Source: Fructobacillus americanaquae (GTDB lineage Bacteria; Bacillota; Bacilli; Lactobacillales; Lactobacillaceae). From it: a stretch of DNA of 64,000 bases. Location: assembly GCF_024029775.1 (NCBI RefSeq), contig NZ_CP097122.1, forward strand, positions 423,501-487,500. Direction: 5' to 3'. Below, in pieces: positions 56,133 to 64,000 of the stretch (the stretch's first letter is position 1; every line of letters begins with the position of its first letter). The position numbers and the translations under genes were made by a program. The notes below the pieces were generated by a model. That model saw nothing but the letters and a program-made list of their open reading frames with translations, ran no database searches and was not told where the DNA came from.

Positions 56133-57438
56133 TTCCAAAAGATTCCCTCTTTCCCCCAGGGGCTTGAACAAAGCGACTTTGCAAGATTAAATTCTGAGCA
56201 AGATCCTGCACGTCAGCTACCGATACCTGGTCAATTTTGGTTAGAAAATCAGTAATGCCCGCTTCGGCATGACGCAAGAATCGACCAACTTGACGCTCCG
56301 CTAGGTAAGCCTGGGAATCTTGGTGGATTAAGTACTCATTTTTCAAGCTTTGCTTGGCATTGTCAAGCATTTCTGCTGTAATTTGGCCAGCGGTCAGTTT
56401 CTGCAGTTGAACCTGAATCAGGTCTTCAACCAGGTCAACTTGGTCAAAATCAAAACCAGCCACCACGGTCAAGACGGCCAAGTCCGGCTGAAAACGTGAC
56501 AAAATATTATAAGCTAAACTATTTTTTTCGCGAACCTCAGTAAAAAGCAAACTAGCTGGACTAGCACCAAAGATGGTGTTCAATACCAAAGTGGCATAAT
56601 AGCGTGAACCATTGTCTTGTAAAGACAGACCTTCCACCTGATAATTTTGCACCAAAACAGCCTGTTGCCAATCTGCTTTTTTCACAAGTTTTTTTTGACC
56701 AGCAACTAACAATTCAGGAATCTGCGCTGAATCATTTTGGTCAATAGAACCCTTTTCCTCACGACCGAAGTCTGTCCAAGGCCAAGCAGATAATTTTTCT
56801 GTCAATTGGTTAAATTCTAAGTCGCCGACAACCGAAATCACGACTTGATTTTCAGCTAAAAGTTCTCGCTGCTGCTGTTGAACACCCTCTAAAGTCAATT
56901 GGTCCAATTCCTCAAGCGACCCTAAGATTGATTCTTGCACAGCAGCATCCGCAAAGGTCAGTTCACGCGCCTGGTCCAAAGCAAAGGCCACCTTATCGTC
57001 TTGACGACTTAAAATAGCTTGCTTCAAATTCTGCCGTTCTTGGTCAAAAGTTGCCTGCGCCTGAGGACTTTGCCAGTCAAAATCAAAGAGCATGGCTTGC
57101 AAAAAATTTAAAACTTGATCTAAAAGCTGCTTTGAATTTGGTAACAATCCTGGCTTGATAAACTGAATCGAAACCGTTAGCAAATCCAAATCACCGAGTG
57201 TGGCCACCTTTGTCTGAAAGTTGGCACCAAAGGCATCAATCATCGCCAAAGATACCGCTCGCTGGTCTGGAAAACCTTTTGAAGAGACTGCCATCAAATA
57301 GGACAAGAGTGCCCGTTTAGTTGCAATGGTTTTCTTAGCCTTAGTCGCAAAGGTCACGTTGACATGAATTGTTTTAAATTGCCTTGTTGGCTGGTAAACC
57401 AGCTTGACGCCAGGCGCCACAATCGTCTTTTTTATCAT
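56125..57438 (-). CDS. ymfF: M16-family peptidase-like protein, non-catalytic (YmfF type)
   Basis: A 437-residue protein of the same fold as its neighbour. In place of HxxEH the corresponding N-terminal helix reads LLSYLMAVSSKGFPDQ with no zinc ligands, so it is a structural partner. The C-terminal R/Y substrate-binding region (VREKNSLAYNILSRF) is kept. Typical heterodimer arrangement with ymfH. Confidence 0.88.
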   Translation of the reverse strand: MIKKTIVAPGVKLVYQPTRQFKTIHVNVTFATKAKKTIATKRALLSYLMAVSSKGFPDQRAVSLAMIDAFGANFQTKVATLGDLDLLTVSIQFIKPGLLPNSKQLLDQVLNFLQAMLFDFDWQSPQAQATFDQERQNLKQAILSRQDDKVAFALDQARELTFADAAVQESILGSLEELDQLTLEGVQQQQRELLAENQVVISVVGDLEFNQLTEKLSAWPWTDFGREEKGSIDQNDSAQIPELLVAGQKKLVKKADWQQAVLVQNYQVEGLSLQDNGSRYYATLVLNTIFGASPASLLFTEVREKNSLAYNILSRFQPDLAVLTVVAGFDFDQVDLVEDLIQVQLQKLTAGQITAEMLDNAKQSLKNEYLIHQDSQAYLAERQVGRFLRHAEAGITDFLTKIDQVSVADVQDLAQNLILQSRFVQAPGGKRESFGND

Positions 57439-57464
57439 ATAACTATCTTACTCGGTTTTACCCA

Positions 57465-57495
57465 AAGAAAAAACGCCCGTAGGCGTTTTTAATAC
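57465..57495 (-). terminator. Terminator after the amino-acid transporter
   Basis: Minus strand AAAACGCC/GGCGTTTT with a TACG loop and a T run. Confidence 0.9.
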
Positions 57496-57503
57496 TTTCT
57501 CAA

Positions 57504-58346
57504 TTAATTTTGCGCAAACCACTTATTTTCCAAAGCAGAAACAAAACCATTCTTGGTTAACTTCGTCAATTCCCGATTAACCGCTGCCTTGAGTTCAACA
57601 TCGCCCTTACGGAATCCAACAACATCTTCTGTCTCTGGGAAGCCACCCTTTAAGATCTCATAATCTGCTGGGTTGGCTTGGTGTTTAATGTAATAGCGGG
57701 CATAGTCCTCATCAACTAACAAACCATCAATTCGGTTAGCATTTAAATCAGTAAAGGCCTTGTCAAAGGTATCATACTCAATTGGCTTTTGCCCCTTAAT
57801 GTACTGCTTCAAGACCTTTGGCTGATCGTTCAATGACGACTCACCAGAAGACCCGGTTTGAACACCCAAGATTTTACCGGACATATCGGCGAACTTATTA
57901 ATACCCTGACCCTTCTTAACAACAACAGAAAGAGCTACCTTGTGGTAAACCTGTGAAAAAGCTACCTGCTTTGCCCGGGCAGGTGTCTTGGTATAACCGT
58001 TCCAAATAGCATCGATGTTTCCAGTGTTTAACTCGGTTTCCTTCATGGACCAGTCAATTGGTTGCCAATTAACCTTGATGCCCAAATCAGAAAAAACCTT
58101 ATCGGCTAAGTCAATATCAAATCCTTCTAACTTGCCAGAAGAATCCCGGAAACCCATTGGAACAAAGGTATCATCCAAACCAATCGTAATCACTTTTTCC
58201 TGTTGAATCTTGGTCCAATTATCCTTGGTATTAGCATCATTATCTGTCTTTGGTTTAGAAAGAAAGGCAGCACAACCAGCCACTACGGCAAGAAAGACCA
58301 CAATCACAGCTGTATTAACAATGACTTTCTTTTTCATCGTAATCAT
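57504..58346 (-). CDS. Amino-acid ABC transporter substrate-binding lipoprotein (likely histidine)
   Basis: Family 3 solute-binding protein of 280 residues. The lipobox VVAGC puts the lipid-bearing Cys at 25. Binding-lobe motifs are GLDDTFVPMGFRD, GFDIDLADKVF and GVQTGSSGESSL. The start overlaps the ATPase stop (TAATG). The His-type T-box upstream points to histidine as substrate, as for the hisXYZ systems of Lactobacillales; the protein sequence alone would only say polar amino acid. Confidence 0.88.
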   Translation of the reverse strand: MITMKKKVIVNTAVIVVFLAVVAGCAAFLSKPKTDNDANTKDNWTKIQQEKVITIGLDDTFVPMGFRDSSGKLEGFDIDLADKVFSDLGIKVNWQPIDWSMKETELNTGNIDAIWNGYTKTPARAKQVAFSQVYHKVALSVVVKKGQGINKFADMSGKILGVQTGSSGESSLNDQPKVLKQYIKGQKPIEYDTFDKAFTDLNANRIDGLLVDEDYARYYIKHQANPADYEILKGGFPETEDVVGFRKGDVELKAAVNRELTKLTKNGFVSALENKWFAQN

Positions 58347-58984
58347 TAGCGTTGGACCTCCTTTTCAAAGTCAAAGACTGTATCCGCCACCTTATCAGCA
58401 AACGGCAGATCGTGAGTCACGACTAATTGGGTAACACCAGCCTTTTTCAAGGCCAGCAATACTTGGCTTACCTGTTCCGTGGTTTTTTCATCCAAACCTG
58501 AGGTTGGTTCATCGTAAGCAATAATTTGTGGATCCATCGCAAGTGCCCGAGCAATCCCTACCCGCTGCTTTTGACCACCAGACAGCTGGTAAGGATATAA
58601 GTCCGCTTGCTCAGTCAAACCCAAAGTTGAAAGCAACTCATTAGCCCTTTCATTTGCTTGCTGCTCGGACATCTTCTTAACCGTCATTGGTGCCAAAGTT
58701 AAATTCTTCTTAACCGTCAAATGTGGGAATAAATTAAAGTCCTGAAAAATCAGACCAATCTGGGCTGCTAAAGCGGGATCGCCAACTTGATAGGTCTGGC
58801 CATTCAAATCAATTTCACCAGCACTAGCATCCTCTAAACCGGTTAGGGTCTTAATAAAAGTTGTTTTACCGGAACCAGAGGGTCCCACTACTACCAGGAT
58901 TTCACCATCATCCATCTTCAGTGATAAATCTTTAAAAATCACATTATCGCCATAGGCTTTTGTCAAATTTTTAATCGCAATCAT
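58346..58984 (-). CDS. Amino-acid ABC transporter ATPase
   Basis: ATPase of the GlnQ/HisP class, 212 residues from the ATG at 58984 (MIAIKNLTKAYGD) with TGGAGG upstream. Walker [11 protein letters not shown]-loop FQDFNLF, signature LSGGQKQR and Walker B IIAYDEPTSGLD. The Walker B contains Tyr in place of the usual Leu, which is acceptable. It overlaps both neighbours. Confidence 0.93.
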   Translation of the reverse strand: MIAIKNLTKAYGDNVIFKDLSLKMDDGEILVVVGPSGSGKTTFIKTLTGLEDASAGEIDLNGQTYQVGDPALAAQIGLIFQDFNLFPHLTVKKNLTLAPMTVKKMSEQQANERANELLSTLGLTEQADLYPYQLSGGQKQRVGIARALAMDPQIIAYDEPTSGLDEKTTEQVSQVLLALKKAGVTQLVVTHDLPFADKVADTVFDFEKEVQR

Positions 58985-58988
58985 GGTC

Positions 58989-59630
58989 TTACCTCCAAGC
59001 ACTCAAACGCTTCTCACTACGGCGTAGGGCAACCGTAACGACTGCTACCATGGCCAAGTACATCAAGCCGACAATTAAGTATGGTACTAATGAAACGTCC
59101 CGACTGGCTGCAATTGAACCGGCTCGCAAGATATCACCCAGTCCAATCACATAAATCAAAGAGGTATCCTTAACTAGGTTAACAACCTCATTTCCAAATG
59201 ATGGCACAACAATTTTAATCACTTGTGGCAAGATAATCTTGAAAAAAGTTTGAACCTTATTCAAGCCCAAGACTTGAGCGGCATCGAATTGACCCTGTGG
59301 GATAGCTTGAAGGCCGCCACGAAAAATTTCTGCCAGGTAAGCTGCATAGTTAATAATAAAGGCAAAGGCCGCGGCATCAAACCGTGAGAAGGAAATGCCG
59401 ACCATAGCCAAACCATAATAAATAAAAATCAGCTGCAATAAAAGAGGCGTTCCCCGCATCAGCCAAATATAGCCATTCACCAACCAACGCACGCTAAAGT
59501 ATGGTGACCGCATTGCCAAGGAAACTAAAATTCCCAATGGAATTGACCCAACAATCGTAATAAAGAAGACCCCCAGGGTCATTTGCAAGCCAGTGGCAAT
59601 GCTTGGTAGTATTTCAAAAAAATATTTCAT
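58989..59630 (-). CDS. Amino-acid ABC transporter permease
   Basis: HisM/HisQ-type permease, 213 residues, about five membrane segments. The EAA-type loop is AAQVLGLNKVQTFFKIILPQ. One permease gene only, so the transporter should use a homodimeric channel. First gene of the operon, preceded by the T-box leader. Confidence 0.92.
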   Translation of the reverse strand: MKYFFEILPSIATGLQMTLGVFFITIVGSIPLGILVSLAMRSPYFSVRWLVNGYIWLMRGTPLLLQLIFIYYGLAMVGISFSRFDAAAFAFIINYAAYLAEIFRGGLQAIPQGQFDAAQVLGLNKVQTFFKIILPQVIKIVVPSFGNEVVNLVKDTSLIYVIGLGDILRAGSIAASRDVSLVPYLIVGLMYLAMVAVVTVALRRSEKRLSAWR

Positions 59631-59669
59631 CAGGATTTCCCCACTTTCACTATTAAACTATTAAAACGA

Positions 59670-59936
59670 TGGGAAATAAAAAACCCCCTAAGTGCACAGC
59701 ACTTAGAGGGCGAATAGACGCGGTCCCACCTCATCGTTGTTTCTCTATTACTAAAGAAACCTCGTGGTGTTAGTTTCCTAACAACCAGTGCGATAACGGA
59801 CACAACCGATGCTACCTACTTAAGGTTCAATAGCACACTCCTAGGTGTGGTTCACCAACAATTCTTGCTTACTCTCAATTGCCGTAAGCTTCCTGAAAAG
59901 AATTTGTTAGTTACTCGTCTAGTCAACGTTTTAATT
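59670..59936 (-). promoter_or_regulatory. T-box leader, specifier CAC (His)
   Basis: On the minus strand the leader has the Stem I start GACGAGTA, whose AGTA S-turn lies near 59913, then GAAC-CAC-ACC with the specifier CAC (59847-59849) followed by a purine. The T-box sequence GGTGGGACCGCG (59719-59730) lies in the antiterminator. The terminator CCCTCTAAGTGC/GCACTTAGGGGG with six T is at 59678-59712. Uncharged tRNA-His should switch on the transporter genes. An alternative reading CCA (Pro) is followed by C and fits worse. Confidence 0.88.
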
Positions 59937-59942
59937 GAAGTC

Positions 59943-59972
59943 ATTATAACCCTGGCCCGGTAAAAAAAGCAA
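59943..59972 (-). promoter_or_regulatory. Promoter of the T-box operon
   Basis: Minus strand TTGCTT, 18-base spacer, TATAAT, just upstream of the leader. Confidence 0.65.
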
Positions 59973-59974
59973 GT

Positions 59975-60502
59975 TTAAATTAATCTTTGATACAAAGACC
60001 AGGTCGGATAATAACCTAAAGCTGCTAGGACTAAGTTCAAAGTCGCCGTTGGCAAAACATCTTGAATGATAAATGCAAAGGGTGACAAATTGGCAATGTT
60101 AATCATTGACCCGGCAAAATAAGTTACCACAAGATAAGCCAATAGGCCAACTAATAGCAGGAGCATCCCAGACATTAAGCGTTCATCAAAATAAGGATGC
60201 AACTTATCCATCAAAATCGTGGCGGCTAAAAAGGCAACCGTATAAGTACCAATAATGCCCGTGTAATAAACATCAAAAAGTAAGCCAAACACGACTACAT
60301 AGAAATAATAAGGCACAAAGGTTGTGGCCTCAAATTGAATGGCATAGAAAAACCAAATCAACGTGAGCGTTGGAATGATATGAAACGGTGGATGGAGTAG
60401 AAAAGTGCCAAACGAAGACATAATATTTCCATCAATGAAAAACAGAAGAAGTAAAATTAGCGGATACACAATCCGAAATCGAATAAATTGCCAACCTGCC
60501 AT
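59975..60502 (-). CDS. mreD: Rod-shape protein MreD
   Basis: A 175-residue membrane protein with about five spans, typical of MreD. It starts one base after the mreC stop region. It works with MreC and MreB to guide lateral wall synthesis. A promoter for the T-box operon overlaps its end. Confidence 0.88.
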   Translation of the reverse strand: MAGWQFIRFRIVYPLILLLLFFIDGNIMSSFGTFLLHPPFHIIPTLTLIWFFYAIQFEATTFVPYYFYVVVFGLLFDVYYTGIIGTYTVAFLAATILMDKLHPYFDERLMSGMLLLLVGLLAYLVVTYFAGSMINIANLSPFAFIIQDVLPTATLNLVLAALGYYPTWSLYQRLI

Positions 60503-60503
60503 A

Positions 60504-61358
60504 TTATGACCCTACCTTTGTTTTGGCCACTAAAACAGTACTCAAACTGCTCAAATCAGAGCTCGATTGAATATAAATCTTACGTGATAGACCGTAATCA
60601 TCGGTCGTGACCTTTGCCACCTTCCCGATTAGAATCCCAGACGGCATTGATCCACCTAATCCTGAAGTCACAACCTTATCACCAGGGTTAATCGTCTGAC
60701 TCTCAGTGACTTGCCCCATAATGAGTAACTTCTGGTCCGCATCATAGTCAGTAATAATACCATTGACATCGCCTTGACTACCGTTAACAGTGATTGCAAA
60801 GCGATTTGTATCCTCGCTCGTATCAGAAATCAGCGTCACCTTCGAATTGACCGTATTCACTTCTGAAATACGACCGATCAAGCCAGAATCACCAAGGACA
60901 GGCATGCCCTTTTTCAATCCTGATTTGGCCCCCTTATTAATCACAAGCTGTGATTGCCAAGTAGTCGGCGAGCGAGCAATCGTCACGGCAGAAATTGTTT
61001 CATAATCCGTCAACGTGGCTTTCAAGCCAAGCTGCTTCTTCAACGACTTATTTTCCTCTTCCAAGGTTTGCATCTTAACCTGGTTTTGCGCGTACCCGTC
61101 TAACTTAGCCTTCAATTTTTGATTTTCGTCAAATGTTGACATCAAATTTGAAATTGAATTAGCCCGTGTCCCAATGGCATTGGTTGGCACGGCAATCAGG
61201 CGTGAAACACCACCAGTGATATCATTAACTGCGCGCTGAAAAAAAGGTGGCGTATTGGTTTTACTGGCCCACCAATTTGATCCGGTAATCAAGCCAACAA
61301 TAACCATGACTGAAATCATTAAGATTACAGCCGTTTTGGATGAAAATAACTTACGCAT
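60504..61358 (-). CDS. mreC: Rod-shape protein MreC
   Basis: A 284-residue protein with one N-terminal membrane span (about 10-27), a coiled coil (NQKLKAKLDGYAQNQ to EEENKSLKKQLG, about 78-112) and the double beta-barrel domain (VIARSP-like TIARSPTTWQSQLVINKG and GLIGRISEV). It is extracytoplasmic. A terminator separates it from mreB. Confidence 0.93.
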   Translation of the reverse strand: MRKLFSSKTAVILMISVMVIVGLITGSNWWASKTNTPPFFQRAVNDITGGVSRLIAVPTNAIGTRANSISNLMSTFDENQKLKAKLDGYAQNQVKMQTLEEENKSLKKQLGLKATLTDYETISAVTIARSPTTWQSQLVINKGAKSGLKKGMPVLGDSGLIGRISEVNTVNSKVTLISDTSEDTNRFAITVNGSQGDVNGIITDYDADQKLLIMGQVTESQTINPGDKVVTSGLGGSMPSGILIGKVAKVTTDDYGLSRKIYIQSSSDLSSLSTVLVAKTKVGS

Positions 61359-61391
61359 GGAATAATCCTTTTCACACCAACTGCCTAGAAA

Positions 61392-61421
61392 AGAAAAGCG
61401 CAGCGCAAGCGCTACGCTTTT
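61392..61421 (-). terminator. Terminator between mreB and mreC
   Basis: Minus strand AAAAGCG-AGCGC pairs with GCGCT-CGCTTTT around two bases, followed by TTCTTTT. It may be partial, letting some mreB transcripts continue to mreCD. Confidence 0.7.
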
Positions 61422-61445
61422 TGGCAGTTTACCTGACCTGTCTTA

Positions 61446-62453
61446 TTAGTTTCGTTGCAAAACGTCCAAAGACTTCAATGACTCACCAACACCCTTGACA
61501 ACAGCATCCAAAGGATCTTCCGCCACAATGACGGGAACCTTCGTCACTTCTTCAATCAAGGTTGACAAACCGCGTAACTGTGCCCCACCACCGGTTAAGA
61601 CCATTCCATGGTCAATCACATCGGCAGAAATTTCAGGCTGTGTTGATTCCAAAGTTTCCCGAATTGAATTAACTACTTCGTTAATTGGATCTTGGATTGC
61701 AGTGGCCACGTCATAAGCCGAAACTTCAATGGTTTTTGGCAATCCAGTCAACAAGTCGCGGCCACGAGCCTTTGTTGGTTCCATCATTTTGGCATCTTCC
61801 AAAGAAACAGTCCCAACTTCAATCTTCAAACGTTCTGCAGTTGCTTCACCAATTGCCAAATTGTTATTATTGCGGACAAATGATGAAATTGCTTCGTTGA
61901 GCTTGTCACCCGCAAAACGAGTTGAACGAGCCGCAACAATACCACCAAGTGAAATTGTTGCAACATCCGTGGTCCCACCACCAAGATCAACAACCATTGA
62001 ACCTGTTGGTTCCATCACTGGTAAGCCAGCACCAATTGCAGCCGCAAATGGCTCTTCGATGACATAAGCGTCACGCGCACCAGCGACACGGGCAGCATCA
62101 ATGACTGCACGACGTTCAACTGCCGTAATCCGAGCAGGTACTCCAAGTGTCACGTATGGCTTACCAACGCGACCTCCGAGTGCCTTCGTCAAGTAATAAG
62201 AAATCATGGCAACGGTCGTGTCATAATCAGCAATCACGCCATCGCGCATTGGACGAATAGCTGCGATACTTGCAGGCGTCCGGCCAAGCATGTCGAGGGC
62301 TTCAGAGCCGACGGCAATCACTTCTTGCGTTTCAGTGTTACGTGCAACAACTGAAGGTTCACGTAAAACGATTCCCTTTCCTTCGACGTATACATAAGTA
62401 TTTGTCGTTCCTAAGTCAATACCAACGTTATGTTGTCCAAATGATAATGCCAC
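61446..62453 (-). CDS. mreB: Actin-like cytoskeletal protein MreB
   Basis: Bacterial actin that positions the elongation machinery. I start at the GTG at 62453 (MALSFGQHNVGID), with GAGGCAAAATC in front, giving 335 residues; a TTG start five codons earlier is less likely. Phosphate motifs are GIDLGTTNTYVY and VVDLGGGTTDVA; the adenosine motif is VLTGGGAQLRG. First of mreB-mreC-mreD. Confidence 0.95.
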   Translation of the reverse strand: MALSFGQHNVGIDLGTTNTYVYVEGKGIVLREPSVVARNTETQEVIAVGSEALDMLGRTPASIAAIRPMRDGVIADYDTTVAMISYYLTKALGGRVGKPYVTLGVPARITAVERRAVIDAARVAGARDAYVIEEPFAAAIGAGLPVMEPTGSMVVDLGGGTTDVATISLGGIVAARSTRFAGDKLNEAISSFVRNNNNLAIGEATAERLKIEVGTVSLEDAKMMEPTKARGRDLLTGLPKTIEVSAYDVATAIQDPINEVVNSIRETLESTQPEISADVIDHGMVLTGGGAQLRGLSTLIEEVTKVPVIVAEDPLDAVVKGVGESLKSLDVLQRN

Positions 62454-62559
62454 GATTTTGCCTCTCAATTAAAGTCGACACCCGAAAAAAGCGAGCCCGG
62501 CCATTTTTAATATAGTTTACTTAAATATTATTGTAGCATATTTTAATCGCTACAACAGT

Positions 62560-62733
62560 CTATTTTGTCTGAATATACGTCACTTTTCCTGATCTTTGGG
62601 CGATTCCCTTCACTGTGTTTTGATAAGGAAAAGCAGACCAGGCTTTTTGAAACGCCGGAAAGGTTTCGGGATCAACATCAAAATGATCAATTTTTCCATC
62701 TTTTAAATCTATTAAAGCTTGTACAAAATCCAT
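62560..62733 (-). CDS. 57-residue protein downstream of miaA, unknown
   Basis: Starts MDFVQALIDLKDGKIDHFDV and ends GKVTYIQTK. GGGGTGA lies just before its ATG and it begins 13 bases after the miaA stop, so it is cotranscribed. It is soluble, slightly acidic at the N-terminus and basic at the C-terminus. I do not recognise a family. The protein-like composition and its place make it a likely real gene too short for common callers. Confidence 0.6.
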   Translation of the reverse strand: MDFVQALIDLKDGKIDHFDVDPETFPAFQKAWSAFPYQNTVKGIAQRSGKVTYIQTK

Positions 62734-62746
62734 TAGTCACCCCTTT

Positions 62747-63646
62747 TTACTGCTTATATTCTTTCAAAAAATTAGCAACTTGCTGATCAGCAATTTCCCA
62801 TGCGTTTTGACCATCAATCCATTGTAACCCCGGAATTTGATGACGCCAATAGGTTAATTGTCGTTTGGCATAGCGCCGAGAATTTTGTTGGATAGTTGCG
62901 ACAGCTTCTAAAAGACTCTGCTGTCCCTCAAAAAAAGGATAAAGTTCAGCATAACCGATACCACGGCCGGCCTGCAAACTCAATCCACCACGGTCATAGA
63001 GCCCTTTGGCTTCTCTTTCAAGTCCTTGATCCATCATCAGCTGAACGCGCTGATTAATACGGTCATATAAGACCTCTCTTGGCCAATCTAAGGCCAAAAT
63101 AAGGGGGGTATAGTCTGGGCGTTTGGGGCGCTTAACTTGACCGTGACACGCGATTTGGATTGCGCGAATGACCCGCTCTTTATTTTGTAGATCAACTCGA
63201 GCCAATAACTTTTCGTCAGCCACTTGCCTCAATTTAATTTGCAGTTCCTCTAAAGGCTTTTCCTGATCTGCTCGAACTTCTTCTTCATCAGATTGAGCAA
63301 AGTCCAATGACTGAAAACCTAGCAGTGCTTTGACATAAAAACCAGTTCCCCCAACCACAATTGGGACTCGTCCTGATTTAACCGTTTCTAAAATTGCCTG
63401 ATCTGCTAATGATATGAAATCAGCCACTGAAAAATCAGCAGCTTGATCGACCACATCAAGCAAATAATGAGGAATCCCCCCACGTTCTTGAACCGGTGTT
63501 TTGGCTGTACCAATATTGAGTTCTTGGTATACCTGCAAAGAATCAGCCGAAATAATATTACCGTGATATTTTTTAGCTAGCCGGATTGCCAAATCTGATT
63601 TACCAGAAGCAGTCGGGCCTGCAATTACAATTACTGGGATTGCCAT
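62747..63646 (-). CDS. miaA: tRNA dimethylallyltransferase
   Basis: Adds the isopentenyl group to A37 of tRNAs reading UNN codons. It has 299 residues. The P-loop is GPTASGKSDLAIRLA, and SADSLQVYQELNIGTAK, HYLLDVV and VVGGTGFYVKAL are family blocks. It stands first in a short unit with the 57-residue gene, divergent from the DUF3042 gene. Confidence 0.95.
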   Translation of the reverse strand: MAIPVIVIAGPTASGKSDLAIRLAKKYHGNIISADSLQVYQELNIGTAKTPVQERGGIPHYLLDVVDQAADFSVADFISLADQAILETVKSGRVPIVVGGTGFYVKALLGFQSLDFAQSDEEEVRADQEKPLEELQIKLRQVADEKLLARVDLQNKERVIRAIQIACHGQVKRPKRPDYTPLILALDWPREVLYDRINQRVQLMMDQGLEREAKGLYDRGGLSLQAGRGIGYAELYPFFEGQQSLLEAVATIQQNSRRYAKRQLTYWRHQIPGLQWIDGQNAWEIADQQVANFLKEYKQ

Positions 63647-63673
63647 ATTCCACCTCCATTTTACAAATAGGGA

Positions 63674-63702
63674 TTTACAAAGTCTTTTATTTCAACGATA
63701 AT
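63674..63702 (+). promoter_or_regulatory. Promoter of the DUF3042 gene
   Basis: TTTACA, 17-base spacer, GATAAT, about 29 bases before the start codon. Confidence 0.65.
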
Positions 63703-63731
63703 ATTAAGAAAAGATAGAAAGGAGATTGAGG

Positions 63732-63917
63732 ATGAAAAAAGATTTTAAACTCGGATTGGCAACAGGCGTACTTGGTTCAGTCCTAGCCGTTCTTTCAGCT
63801 GGCTTTGGCTACAAAAAATTAGTCCAAGAACCACAGGAACAAGAACAAGAAAACTATGAAGAGGTTTCCCGTGCTGCAATTCGAAAATCAGTTGCCGCTC
63901 ACCAATCTCGCTTCTAA
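63732..63917 (+). CDS. DUF3042 family small membrane-anchored protein
   Basis: A 61-residue protein from the ATG at 63732 (MKKDFKLGLATGVLGSVLAV) with AAAGGAG upstream. One N-terminal hydrophobic segment (about 7-28) is followed by an acidic Gln/Glu-rich stretch (EPQEQEQENYEEV) and a basic end. This matches DUF3042, short proteins found beside miaA in Lactobacillales. Function unknown. Confidence 0.85.
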   Translation: MKKDFKLGLATGVLGSVLAVLSAGFGYKKLVQEPQEQEQENYEEVSRAAIRKSVAAHQSRF

Positions 63918-63924
63918 TAGTTAC

Positions 63925-63957
63925 TAAAAAAGAATCGCTAAGCGATTCTTTTTTTTT
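63925..63957. terminator. Bidirectional terminator
   Basis: AAAAAAGAATCGC/GCGATTCTTTTTT with a TAA loop; shared with the minus-strand gene that enters from the right. Confidence 0.92.
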
Positions 63958-64000
63958 AGCTCTTTTTTTGCTCCGTCACTTGACGATAACCGCCAGCCAT
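63956..64000 (-). CDS. C-terminal 14 residues of a gene cut by the window edge
   Basis: The minus-strand frame reads MAGGYRQVTEQKKS and then stops, right at the bidirectional terminator. Nothing more can be said; the Met shown need not be the start. Confidence 0.5.
   Translation of the reverse strand: MAGGYRQVTEQKKS

Noticed and set aside
62565..62786. Plus-strand frame opposite the 57-residue gene
   Set aside because: No ribosome site and atypical composition; the minus-strand frame has a good site and operon position.
1..64000. CRISPR arrays, insertion sequences, prophage or rRNA and tRNA genes
   Set aside because: No regular spaced repeats, transposase or integrase motifs, or RNA-gene signatures were found by reading either strand.

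Overview
The window looks like chromosomal housekeeping DNA from a lactic acid bacterium of the Leuconostoc/Fructobacillus/Weissella group. The best pointer is a 338-residue zinc-dependent mannitol 2-dehydrogenase at 40021-41036 that reads as the Leuconostoc/Fructobacillus enzyme. Supporting signs are HPr kinase, PepV, a histidine-type T-box leader, low-GC Gram-positive promoters (many with an extended TGnTATAAT -10) and a GC content in the mid-40s by eye, which leans towards Fructobacillus. The genus is inference; no rRNA or tRNA gene is present to settle it. Nearly every gene lies on the minus strand; plus-strand genes form short islands.

Layout, left to right. Positions 1-7364 (minus) hold priA-fmt-rsmB-prpC-prkC; prkC runs off the left edge. 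7460-10261 is a cofactor block: nadR, then pdxS-pdxT, with pdxS broken by one extra base in a nine-base G run. 10262-16205 is an accessory stretch of small membrane proteins, two tandem paralogous charged micro-proteins (45 and 64 aa), an ASCH-domain protein, a degenerate ImmA/IrrE-like protein paired with a two-TM protein, a PhzF-like enzyme and an XRE regulator with a membrane tail. 16402-20701 carries msrA-msrB, clpX-engB and tig. 20883-28998 holds a frameshifted unknown gene, pepV, nnrD, exoA, a hairpin-rich 279-bp intergenic element with inverted-repeat ends, tsaE-GNAT-DnaQ-like exonuclease, acetolactate decarboxylase and queA. 29107-36815 contains ruvB, rdgB, murI, a YslB-like gene with a long acidic tail, a DEAD-box helicase, nrnA, dinB and rplS. 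37056-47543 contains pgm, a DedA protein, the plus-strand mannitol dehydrogenase island, then trxB, galU, gpsA, hprK and phoU. 47662-52009 is the pst phosphate transporter. 52160-57438 is recA (clear SOS box), pgsA, rodZ and the two M16 peptidase-like genes. 57504-59936 is a three-gene amino-acid ABC transporter behind a T-box whose specifier reads CAC (His). 59975-63917 is mreBCD, miaA with a 57-residue companion, and a DUF3042 gene. The last 45 bases hold the C-terminus of one more minus-strand gene.

How the genes work together: the core is cell-wall and growth control (PrkC/PrpC, MurI, MreBCD, RodZ, PgsA), translation and tRNA modification (Fmt, RsmB, TsaE, QueA, MiaA, L19), DNA repair (PriA, RuvB, RecA, DinB, ExoA), protein quality (ClpX, trigger factor, MsrA/B, TrxB), and carbon and redox metabolism (Pgm, GalU, GpsA, HprK, AldC, mannitol dehydrogenase regenerating NAD+ from fructose). 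The most unusual points are three genes each split by one homopolymer indel, a pstS that lacks a lipobox cysteine, a tsaE promoter that predicts a leaderless mRNA, a palindrome on the start site of the mannitol dehydrogenase promoter, and the unexplained structured region at 25201-25479. I saw no CRISPR array, insertion sequence or prophage.
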